Shown here piece by piece: positions 7,394-13,937 of a stretch of 15,993 bases of DNA. How positions within the stretch are numbered: the first letter of the stretch is position 1; each line of letters begins with the position of its first letter. Origin of the DNA: an uncultured Bacteroidales bacterium. GTDB lineage: Bacteria > Bacteroidota > Bacteroidia > Bacteroidales > UBA4417. The stretch covers positions 1-15,993 of the forward strand of contig CALCJE010000220.1 in NCBI GenBank assembly GCA_937965665.1. Direction: 5' to 3'. The notes beneath the pieces were generated by a model that was given only the letters and a program-made list of their open reading frames with translations, was not told where the DNA came from and searched no databases. A program made the translations under genes and the position numbers.

Positions 7394-8143
7394 TTATTTA
7401 ACCTTCTTCATATTTTGCTGAGAAAAAAAACTTTCCTCAATAGGAATGTTGAAAAGCATGTTGTTGATAACCAGAATGGTTTTCTGCCCTTTTTTGGCAA
7501 CAGGTACAATTTCCATCCGGGTCGGGATCAATCGATCGCCCATTTTTTTGATATCAAATGCATTTTCAACGTTAACCAGTTCCATGTCTTCGTCGTAGTA
7601 TTCCGATTTCCACAGATCGAAACCACTTGTTGAAATCCAGGTTATAATTTTACCCCAAACCACGGTGGCATCAGGCAAAGGGATGAGTTCAATTTTGTAA
7701 CATTCCAGGTCCCTGATCTTTTCCCGGCCCAATAATTTATGGGTATAATCCTTTACAATACTCGATTGCTGCACCAGGTCGTCGTTAGTAAAATCCGATC
7801 CCATCCAGGATTGCATCATCATAGAGGGTGGAATTTTAACCATTTTGTCGATGGAGGGCACCCAGTTCCACATTTCGTTGCGGCGTTTCAGGAAAACCTG
7901 GCCCTTTTCTTTGGCCGGAGAAGTAATCAGTACCATCGCGAAATCATTTTCCTTACTCCACGATTTCATGGTAACCGAACGGCTCCAATCGGGGCGTACA
8001 ATGGTCATGGTCATTTCACCTTTGCTCGAAAGTCCACGGTTTTTGTCGTCGGCTAACTTTACTATTTCTTTGGCAGAATAGTTTTGGGCCGCAACATAAC
8101 CCGATATGAGGGCAAGCACGAACAACAGCCAGCAACATTTCAT
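7394..8143 (-). CDS. LolA-like secreted protein (outer membrane lipoprotein-sorting family)
   Basis: This 249-residue protein begins with a clear signal peptide (MKCCWLLFVLALISGYVAAQ) and has no lipobox cysteine at the cleavage site, so it should be soluble in the periplasm. The body contains the features of the LolA-like family often annotated 'outer membrane lipoprotein-sorting protein' (PF17131): the early KGEMTMTIVRPD strand pair, WNWVPSIDKMVKIPP at about 92-106, the MMQSWMGSDFTNDDL segment at about 108-122, and DATVVWGKIITWIS later. In known relatives this half-barrel fold binds acyl chains in a hydrophobic cavity. It is the first gene of the set and lies directly before the two ABC permeases, so it probably accepts their substrate. 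Its cargo is not known, and it is not the housekeeping LolA with any certainty. Confidence 0.85.
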   Translation of the reverse strand: MKCCWLLFVLALISGYVAAQNYSAKEIVKLADDKNRGLSSKGEMTMTIVRPDWSRSVTMKSWSKENDFAMVLITSPAKEKGQVFLKRRNEMWNWVPSIDKMVKIPPSMMMQSWMGSDFTNDDLVQQSSIVKDYTHKLLGREKIRDLECYKIELIPLPDATVVWGKIITWISTSGFDLWKSEYYDEDMELVNVENAFDIKKMGDRLIPTRMEIVPVAKKGQKTILVINNMLFNIPIEESFFSQQNMKKVK

Positions 8144-8190
8144 AATTGTACCTTATTTTTTGATGCTTAACACGAGATATGTACCCACAA

Positions 8191-8216
8191 ATCATCAACT
8201 CAAAGTTAATGATGAT
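8191..8216. promoter_or_regulatory. Inverted repeat over the candidate promoter of the LolA/ABC gene set
   Basis: ATCATCA (8191-8197) and TGATGAT (8210-8216) form a perfect 7-bp inverted repeat with a 12-base centre. That centre contains CAAAGTTA (8201-8208), which on the minus strand is TAACTTTG, an exact TAnnTTTG match about 58 bases upstream of the LolA-like ATG. No TTTG is present at -33. The layout suits an operator in which a repressor would cover the -7 element, but the repeat could also be chance in AT-rich DNA. Confidence 0.35.
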
Positions 8217-8284
8217 TTTGCTTTTTTATAATGATTGTGTTAATTTTAAAGACGTACGACATCCTGTGTTTTAATTCTGCCACT

Positions 8285-8318
8285 TAAAAGATGCGACCGG
8301 CTATCAAAACCGGAGCAT
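8285..8318 (-). terminator. Possible intrinsic terminator of the SDR-like gene
   Basis: On the minus strand, 15 bases past the stop at 8333, ATGC pairs with GCAT and CCGG with CCGG around a 9-base loop, with a small internal loop (T opposite TC) between the two stems. CTTTT follows directly. The T-run is short, so this is a moderate candidate. It would separate the SDR-like gene from the LolA/ABC genes downstream. Confidence 0.4.
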
Positions 8319-8332
8319 AATGCAAGGCATGG

Positions 8333-8989
8333 CTACATCTGCTGCATCTGTCCCGAATCAAAAACAGTAAAACCATCAGCACCTGATGCTGCTGATTTTA
8401 TCATAGCCCCGGCAACCACATCGGCATGAATGGCTTTGTATTTCAGCAAAGGGCCCACAAACAGGAAGCCAAGACCTCCCATAATCAACTGGGCAATTTT
8501 TTCGCCTCCCCTTTTTTCGGTACGGTTTCCCATAAGCAGTGATGGCCTGAAAACCTGAATTTGAGGAATAGATAACTGGCTTACAGCCGCTTCCATTTCG
8601 CCTTTTACCCGGTTATAAAATATCCCCGACCCGGCGGAAGCACCCATTGCACTCACAATCAAAAACCGTTGAACCGCATTGCTCACGCACCATTTCCCAA
8701 GGTTCACCACATAGGTGTAATCCACTTTGTAAAAAGCCTCCTGCGATCCGGCTGTTTTAATGGTAGTGCCCAAAGCACAAAAAACATCATGCACCGGAAA
8801 CCCGACCTTCAGCGTTTCAAGAGAATTGAAATCAACCTGCAACTGCGTTAGTTTTGGATGCTTTATTTCCAGGGGCTTGCGTACAATCACCACTATGTTT
8901 TCGTACAAATCGTTGTTAAGGAGTTGTTTTAAGAGGCTGCTGCCCACCAGGCCCGAAGCCCCGGCTATAAGGGCATTACGTTTTTCCAT
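8333..8989 (-). CDS. NAD(P)-binding atypical short-chain dehydrogenase-like protein (TIP30/HTATIP2-like)
   Basis: This 218-residue Rossmann-fold protein belongs to the atypical extended SDR group. The dinucleotide-binding motif GASGLVG is at 10-16 after a short lysine/arginine-containing lead. The strand VSAMGAS at 112-118 supplies the active-site serine position, and the catalytic pair is seen as YNRVK at 125-129. FRPSLLMG at 147-154 is the usual SDR segment after the active site. CALGTTIKTAGS at 71-82 and the Y-K/G-E arrangement resemble the TIP30/HTATIP2 and YbjT-like families often annotated 'oxidoreductase' or 'NAD-dependent epimerase'. The substrate is unknown. The gene is divergent from the GH3 gene (232-base gap) and is probably monocistronic, given the possible terminator behind it. 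Confidence 0.82.
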   Translation of the reverse strand: MEKRNALIAGASGLVGSSLLKQLLNNDLYENIVVIVRKPLEIKHPKLTQLQVDFNSLETLKVGFPVHDVFCALGTTIKTAGSQEAFYKVDYTYVVNLGKWCVSNAVQRFLIVSAMGASAGSGIFYNRVKGEMEAAVSQLSIPQIQVFRPSLLMGNRTEKRGGEKIAQLIMGGLGFLFVGPLLKYKAIHADVVAGAMIKSAASGADGFTVFDSGQMQQM

Positions 8990-9135
8990 GCTGCTTAGAT
9001 TTTGGACTAAAATTAAGTGAATAAATTGAAAAAACTGGATTAAATTTTGCCGTCACTATTTTATCAATCATACACCAGTTCACCCAATATTTGTAAGCCC
9101 GGCTAGCAGATCAGACGGACTTGAAAATAATTTTT

Positions 9136-9144
9136 TGTGGATAA
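9136..9144 (-). other. Single perfect DnaA-box-like 9-mer
   Basis: TGTGGATAA is the exact complement of TTATCCACA, the strong DnaA box. It lies in the divergent gap between the SDR-like and GH3 genes. Only one perfect copy was noticed in the window, with a looser TTATCACA-like site at 9171-9178. A single match is expected now and then by chance and does not define an origin. Confidence 0.25.
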
Positions 9145-9183
9145 CTCTGGAAGATATGCCCAGGAATACTTGTGATAATTGAT

Positions 9184-9191
9184 TACTTTTG
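9184..9191 (+). promoter_or_regulatory. Candidate Bacteroidota -7 element for the GH3 gene
   Basis: TACTTTTG matches TAnnTTTG exactly and ends 30 bases before the GH3 ATG, giving a short leader of about 24 bases. No TTTG is present at the ideal -33 position. Confidence 0.4.
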
Positions 9192-9221
9192 AAAAACAGA
9201 ACTCCAACGAACCTATAGCTT

Positions 9222-10739
9222 ATGACTTTATTTAATTCAGTGATATCGTGGTTTATACGTAAACGTATACACCAGATTGAGTTATTTATGAAATACCCGC
9301 ACGAAGTTCAGGAAGAATGGTTTGAGAGCCTGCTGCACTTCGCGCGCGATACCGAATGGGGGCTTAAATACGATTACCGTTCAATTACATCGTTCGAAGA
9401 ATACCGGCAGCGGGTGCCCATCAGCGATTATAATGCAGTAAAACCTTACATTGACCGGCTTCGGAAAGGAGAAAACAATATTCTGTGGCCATCGGAAGTA
9501 AAATGGTTTGCCAAAAGCTCAGGTACCACCAGCGATAAAAGCAAGTTTATACCGGTAACGGCCGAAGCCCTTGAGGAATGCCACATGAAAGGGGGCAAAG
9601 ACATGTTATCCATTTATTGTAACAACAACCCAACCTCAAAAATTTTTAGTGGCAAGGTGCTGGGTATGGGTGGTAGTTTCAGATCGGATAACGAATTTGC
9701 CGAGACTTACCATGGCGATGTTTCGGCCATTATTATGGAGAACCTTCCATTCTGGGTACAACTGATACGCACACCCGACATGAGTGTGGCGCTGATGGAT
9801 GAATGGGAAGACAAGCTGTACCGCATGGCTATGATTACCAAGGACGAGGATGTTACGAATATTACCGGCGTGCCGTCGTGGACACTTGTTTTGTTGAATA
9901 AAATACTTGAAATCACCAAAGCAAAAAGCATAAAGGATGTATGGCCAAACCTCGAACTTTTTGTGCATGGGGGTGTAAATTTTACTCCATACCGCGAACA
10001 GTTCCGCAGGATTTGTCCACCCGGAATGCACTACCTCGAAACCTACAATGCCAGCGAAGGATTTTTCGGGATTCAGGATACTTTTGATGGTGAAGATATG
10101 TTGCTGATGCTCGATTACGGTATTTTTTACGAGTTTATGCCCTTGGCAGAAATTGAAAACGAACACCCCAAAACGCTTCCGCTCTGGGAGGTGGAACCCG
10201 GGGTAAATTATGCCATGGTTATCAGCACCAATGCCGGCTTGTGGCGATACCTGATCGGCGATACGGTAATGTTTACATCCACCGATCCTTTCCGGATAAA
10301 AATTACCGGGCGTACGCGAAGTTTTATAAATGCTTTCGGGGAAGAACTGATTATCGACAATGCCGAAAAAGCCCTGGCCACCGCCTGCGAAAAAACCGGC
10401 GCTGTAATTACCGAATATACCGCTGCTCCTATCTTTCTGAAAGACAACGAAAAAGCTGCCCACGAATGGGTGATTGAATTTGAAACACCACCCGAAAACC
10501 TGGAGTATTTCGGCGAAATGCTCGACAACGCACTTAAATCGCTCAATTCGGACTACGAAGCCAAACGCTATCACAACCTTATGCTGTTGCTGCCAGTGAT
10601 CAGGCAGGTGCCAAAAGGCACTTTTTACGAATGGTTCAGGGAGCGGGGCAAACTGGGCGGACAGCACAAGGTACCGCGCCTTTCGAACGACCGTAAATAC
10701 GTGGAAGGCATACTTGAATTACACACAAAAAACATATAA
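9222..10739 (+). CDS. GH3 auxin-responsive promoter family protein (acyl-acid amido synthetase-like)
   Basis: GH3 proteins are ANL-superfamily enzymes. The plant members adenylate hormone acids such as auxin or jasmonate and join them to amino acids. Bacterial homologues are common in Bacteroidota, with substrates largely unknown. This 505-residue protein has the three expected ATP-binding regions: KSSGTTSDKSKFIPVT at 98-113, ETYNASEGFFG at 273-283, and LWRYLIGD at 340-347 followed by GRTRSFINAFGEE at 363-375. A C-terminal domain with GGQHKVPRLSND at 479-490 carries the likely mobile lysine. The length is a little below plant GH3 proteins (about 600). The ATG at 9222 fits the short leader from the candidate promoter. 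It is followed on the same strand by the deoxynucleoside kinase after 194 bases, so a shared transcript is not certain. Confidence 0.92.
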   Translation: MTLFNSVISWFIRKRIHQIELFMKYPHEVQEEWFESLLHFARDTEWGLKYDYRSITSFEEYRQRVPISDYNAVKPYIDRLRKGENNILWPSEVKWFAKSSGTTSDKSKFIPVTAEALEECHMKGGKDMLSIYCNNNPTSKIFSGKVLGMGGSFRSDNEFAETYHGDVSAIIMENLPFWVQLIRTPDMSVALMDEWEDKLYRMAMITKDEDVTNITGVPSWTLVLLNKILEITKAKSIKDVWPNLELFVHGGVNFTPYREQFRRICPPGMHYLETYNASEGFFGIQDTFDGEDMLLMLDYGIFYEFMPLAEIENEHPKTLPLWEVEPGVNYAMVISTNAGLWRYLIGDTVMFTSTDPFRIKITGRTRSFINAFGEELIIDNAEKALATACEKTGAVITEYTAAPIFLKDNEKAAHEWVIEFETPPENLEYFGEMLDNALKSLNSDYEAKRYHNLMLLLPVIRQVPKGTFYEWFRERGKLGGQHKVPRLSNDRKYVEGILELHTKNI

Positions 10740-10933
10740 CTGAAACACTGGAATCATCCAGGGCAAAGCCAGGAAACTGCACTCTTGTGATCCTTAGTGA
10801 TATCCGTGCCTATTTGATAAATTTCTAATTAACCCGGCCCGGCAAGTGGCCTACGAGTTATTAACAAAACGCAAAACTTTTAGATCATAAAAAAGATTCT
10901 TAATAATTTAGCTGAATCATACACTTTCGACTT
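10740..10933. other. Intergenic gap with a periodic GTG motif
   Basis: The 194-base gap between the GH3 and deoxynucleoside kinase genes holds no supported gene. At 10783-10810 it reads CTTGTGATC, CTTAGTGAT, ATCCGTGCC: three short units with GTG repeated every 9-10 bases. Further on, TAATTTAG at 10904-10911 is a one-mismatch form of the -7 element and could serve the kinase gene. No good terminator is visible. Confidence 0.4.
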
Positions 10934-11554
10934 ATGGGAATGCATATCGCAATAGCAGGGAATATAGGATCAGGCAAGACAACCCTTTCGGGCTTACTGG
11001 CCAAACACTTTGGCTGGCAGCCACATTACGAGGACGTAGATACCAATCCGTATCTTCCCAGTTTTTATGAAGATATGCAACGCTGGTCGTTTAACCTGCA
11101 GATTTATTTCCTCAACAGCCGTTTCAGGCAGATTGTTGATATCAGGAGAAGCGGGAAAAATGTAATACAGGACCGCACCATTTACGAAGATGCCCACATC
11201 TTCGCGCCCAACCTGCATACCATGAACCTGATGACAACCCGTGATTTCGAAAATTACCAGTCGCTGTTCGAACTCATGGCTACCTTTATACAACCTCCTG
11301 ACCTGCTGATTTACCTGCGTGCCGATGTACCTACCCTGGTAAGAAACATACAGAAACGCGGCCGCGATTACGAAGCCTCTATCCGCCTCGATTACCTGAA
11401 AAGCCTGAACGATCGCTACGAAAACTGGATTAACAACTATACCGCCGGCAAGTTGCTGATTTTTGATGTGGATAATATCAACTTCCAGGAAAATCCTGAA
11501 GACCTGGGTAAAATAATTGAAGGCGTACAGGCTAATTTACACGGATTATTTTAG
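10934..11554 (+). CDS. Deoxynucleoside kinase (deoxyadenosine/deoxyguanosine kinase type)
   Basis: The enzyme phosphorylates deoxynucleosides, probably purine deoxynucleosides, to the monophosphate in the cytoplasmic salvage pathway. The 206-residue protein has the P-loop GNIGSGKT at 9-16, the substrate-binding YEDVDTNPYL segment at 32-41, the family DRS-type motif as QDRTIYEDAHIF at 79-90 and an arginine-rich lid (KRGRDYEASI at 141-150). Length and motifs fit the bacterial dAK/dGK and human dCK/dGK-like family. Discrimination between dA, dG and dC cannot be made safely from motifs alone. The start could be the second methionine at 10940, which gives MHIAIAGNIGSG, the common opening. The gene converges with the histidine kinase gene, with only 48 bases between the two stop codons and no clear bidirectional terminator. 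Confidence 0.92.
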   Translation: MGMHIAIAGNIGSGKTTLSGLLAKHFGWQPHYEDVDTNPYLPSFYEDMQRWSFNLQIYFLNSRFRQIVDIRRSGKNVIQDRTIYEDAHIFAPNLHTMNLMTTRDFENYQSLFELMATFIQPPDLLIYLRADVPTLVRNIQKRGRDYEASIRLDYLKSLNDRYENWINNYTAGKLLIFDVDNINFQENPEDLGKIIEGVQANLHGLF

Positions 11555-11602
11555 GCTTAAACAGGTTTTACAACATCAAACCCAACTCCTTATTATTGAT
11601 TT

Positions 11603-13588
11603 TCAGGCATGATCAACCTGCCCGTTGAAAATCAACAAAATTTCTGTGCCTTCAGCCGGCTTCGAATTTACCTGGATGGTACATTTTATAAGTTTTGCCA
11701 AATCCCTGATCAGGTGCAATCCTAAACCGGATTTTGAGCCAACTTCGGCTTTATCATCATACAAAGCCCTGAATTGTTCAGGTTTTGCGCCAACCCCATT
11801 ATCGGTTATCGACAAAACTGTAAGGTTGTCAACCAGTTCCGCTTTCCAGGTAATAACTCCTTCCGATCGGTTATTCAGCGCTTTAATAGCATTGCTGGTT
11901 AAATTCCTCATGATGGTTTTCAGGAAATTTTCGTCTGAAAATACGCTGATCATGCCTGTATTGATGAATACGAATTTGTACTGTGTACTTAAGTCGTACA
12001 TGCTTTGTATATCGGCAAAGAGTGTTTCAACTTTAATATTTTGAAGCTGCGGTTTAAATCCTTCCATTTGCCCTTTGCTCCAGAGCAACAAATCTTCCAT
12101 ATTATGTAAAAGATTTTCGGCAGCAACCAAAGTCTTGGTTTCAAAGCTTTCTTTTAATTCATCATCAAGCATTTCGGGACAATCCTTTTGAAAATGCAAA
12201 AACTGGATAATACTTGCTACCGGGGCGCGCAAATCGTGGTTCAGGATAGAAATAAATTTGGTTCTTACCTTATTTGCTTCAACCAGGTCATTATTTAAAG
12301 CCGCTAATTTTGCGTTGTTAATCTTTTTTAATCTATTCTGATAAAACAAAAATACGCCCAAGATCGACAATAACAAAAGCCCGATAAACAGGTATTCCTT
12401 TTGCGTATTGGATTTGTAAACCATCAGCCTGCTGATTTTCAACTCCTTGTCTTTCAACTTCAGCATGTTCTCTTTCCGCTCGTTTTCATATTTTGAAATC
12501 AGGTCAAAAAGGTATTTCAGGTTTTTGTCGCTCTCAAGTTTCTCTTTGTATTCAACATGCAAGTCTTTATATTTCAATGCCGATGCATAATCTTTTTCCG
12601 ATTTTGCGACCTGCGACAGCAATAAATAAGCAGAAGAAATGTAAGAAATATAATTTTTGCTTTTCGAGATCTCGAGCCCTTTGTTTATATACATTTTACC
12701 CTTTTCATTATCACGCAGCTCAAAATAAGCCCAGCCCAGGTTAATGTACGAAGATGCTGTATAAAAGTCGTCGCCCAGTTTTTCGGCAATCTTGATGGTA
12801 GGATTAATATAATCGAAAGCCTCTTTGGGCCTGTTTTGTTTCAGCAGCACCTGGCCAATGCTGTTGTTACAGATCATCCTTCCCAGGTCCGAATTAATCT
12901 TTTCGTTTATCGACAATGATTTCTTGTAATTAACCATGGCTGAATCCAACTGATCCTGGCTTTCGAAAACCCCTCCGATATTCTGGTAATTGATTGCCAG
13001 TCCCAGGTTATTATTCAGTTTTTTTTCAATTTCGAGCGAAGTGACAAAATTTTCTTTTGCCATTTCGAACTGGTTAAGTGTTAAAAATACATTCCCCAGG
13101 CTATTCAGTGAAATGGCCTGGCTTCTTAATATTTCATCATCTTTATTTTTTAATGAATTCACCAGGTTCAGCGCGTTCTGGTGATTATCAATGGCGGGTT
13201 TAATGGAGTCGATACGGCGATACACCACCCCAAGCATATTATAAGCAGCTATTTCCAAATAAATATTCCTGGTTTGCTTGGCAAGTAACAGCGCTTTCGA
13301 ATGGTATTCTTTTGACTTTTTATAATCGGAAATATCCCTGTAAAAGGTTCCTAAATCATTGTAAAGGAAACCCTGGATAACAACCGCCTTTTTAGCAATG
13401 GCCATATTTAATGCCATTGATAATTTGGCGGTATCTCTTTTATATGGCAAAAAGAATGTTTTTATTTCCTTATAATCTGTTTTCCCCGGCTGGATAAAAC
13501 TGTTTGCCTTTTGCTGAAAGCTTAAATCCTGGGCCAGGCTTGCCCAGACGTTAAGGATAAAAACAAAAAGCAGAATAATTCTTCTCAA
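11603..13588 (-). CDS. TPR-repeat sensor histidine kinase
   Basis: This 661-residue two-component sensor has a signal peptide (residues 1-19, ending SLAQ) and a periplasmic region of about 375 residues built from tandem TPR-like helical pairs. Repeats are visible as G-x-x-Y/F and A-x-x-N/Y-x-x-x-A/S-L spacing near 77-105, 117-141, 161-187, 201-227, 241-267, 280-305 and 318-342. A coiled-coil segment at about 365-393 precedes one membrane helix at about 399-416. The cytoplasmic part has the dimerisation/phosphoacceptor motif FISILNHDLRAPV with H451, the N-box RNLTSNAIKAL at 561-571, DNGVGA at 596-601 and GSKSGLGLHL at 617-626, so kinase activity is expected. There is no receiver or DNA-binding domain and no response regulator in the window. 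A TATATTTG element lies 21 bases upstream of the ATG. Confidence 0.92.
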   Translation of the reverse strand: MRRIILLFVFILNVWASLAQDLSFQQKANSFIQPGKTDYKEIKTFFLPYKRDTAKLSMALNMAIAKKAVVIQGFLYNDLGTFYRDISDYKKSKEYHSKALLLAKQTRNIYLEIAAYNMLGVVYRRIDSIKPAIDNHQNALNLVNSLKNKDDEILRSQAISLNSLGNVFLTLNQFEMAKENFVTSLEIEKKLNNNLGLAINYQNIGGVFESQDQLDSAMVNYKKSLSINEKINSDLGRMICNNSIGQVLLKQNRPKEAFDYINPTIKIAEKLGDDFYTASSYINLGWAYFELRDNEKGKMYINKGLEISKSKNYISYISSAYLLLSQVAKSEKDYASALKYKDLHVEYKEKLESDKNLKYLFDLISKYENERKENMLKLKDKELKISRLMVYKSNTQKEYLFIGLLLLSILGVFLFYQNRLKKINNAKLAALNNDLVEANKVRTKFISILNHDLRAPVASIIQFLHFQKDCPEMLDDELKESFETKTLVAAENLLHNMEDLLLWSKGQMEGFKPQLQNIKVETLFADIQSMYDLSTQYKFVFINTGMISVFSDENFLKTIMRNLTSNAIKALNNRSEGVITWKAELVDNLTVLSITDNGVGAKPEQFRALYDDKAEVGSKSGLGLHLIRDLAKLIKCTIQVNSKPAEGTEILLIFNGQVDHA

Positions 13589-13609
13589 TTATCAGGATGT
13601 TTGGTGTTA

Positions 13610-13617
13610 CAAATATA
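13610..13617 (-). promoter_or_regulatory. Candidate -7 element for the histidine kinase gene
   Basis: On the minus strand the bases read TATATTTG, an exact TAnnTTTG match, ending 22 bases before the kinase ATG. The -33 region is occupied by the AT-rich pentanucleotide tract and contains no TTTG. Confidence 0.4.
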
Positions 13618-13618
13618 G

Positions 13619-13643
13619 TTTTATTTTATTTTATTTAATTTAA
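13619..13643. repeat. Pentanucleotide tandem tract (TTTTA)3(TTTAA)2
   Basis: Five consecutive 5-base units, TTTTA three times and TTTAA twice, lie immediately upstream of the candidate -7 element of the histidine kinase gene. A tract here would set the -33 to -7 spacing, so changes in copy number could alter expression. AT-richness alone could also explain it, as an UP-like or curved element. Confidence 0.6.
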
Positions 13644-13760
13644 TATCTTATAATTTAAACTGTTGAAACGGTTCTTTGTTTGGATTGATCAAAAAAATGA
13701 AGCAGCGTTTTGCAAATTTTTATCGCGCTTAATAAAAAGTCAACAGGTAAAATTTCTGTT

Positions 13761-13937
13761 TCAATAATGAAAGAATAAGTAATTTATGCTAACCAGGTAA
13801 GCTACCGGAACGCTGAAGCTGATAGCCTGATTTCCATCAAAACTAAATTCGGATCCGACATACTGATTGTTTTCAATTTCAATATCTGCAACAATCCTAT
13901 TTCTTAAAAACCAACTTATTTCAGTTCCTACATCGGG
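13761..13937 (-). pseudogene. Possible 3' remnant of a beta-rich (outer-membrane-like) protein gene
   Basis: After a TGA at 13938-13940, which lies inside the end of priA in another frame, the minus strand stays open for 58 codons to a TGA at 13761-13763 and contains no ATG, GTG or TTG. The translation looks like a protein: VGTEISWFLRNRIVADIEIE near its start, SEFSFDGNQAISFSV in the middle, and an end of VSINYLFFHY. The alternating hydrophobic and polar residues and the aromatic last residue resemble the final strands of an outer-membrane barrel. The N-terminal part is absent because priA occupies the upstream DNA. It may be a decayed fragment left by a deletion at the priA 3' end, or a chance open frame. 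Confidence 0.35.

Larger units (their letters stand above)
13589..13927. other. 339-base intergenic region between histidine kinase and priA
   Basis: This is the longest gap in the window. From the kinase side it holds the candidate kinase promoter (13610-13617), an AT-rich pentanucleotide tract (13619-13643), the palindrome TTGATCAA (13685-13692), and then an open stretch without a start codon (13761-13937) that looks like a gene remnant. No tRNA, small RNA gene or strong terminator for priA was recognised. Confidence 0.6.

Noticed and set aside
9000..9221. Replication origin in the divergent gap
   Set aside because: Only one perfect DnaA box and one loose site are present, with no cluster of boxes and no dnaA, dnaN or gidA-type neighbours.
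9636..10667. 343-codon open frame on the minus strand
   Set aside because: It is fully antisense to the GH3 gene, whose sense frame has intact family motifs. The antisense translation has no recognisable domain and arises from codon bias in the sense gene.
10740..10933. tRNA or small RNA gene between GH3 and the deoxynucleoside kinase
   Set aside because: I could not find a cloverleaf arrangement or TTCGA arm, and short GGCC pairs near 10848-10853 do not make a stable terminator or RNA fold.
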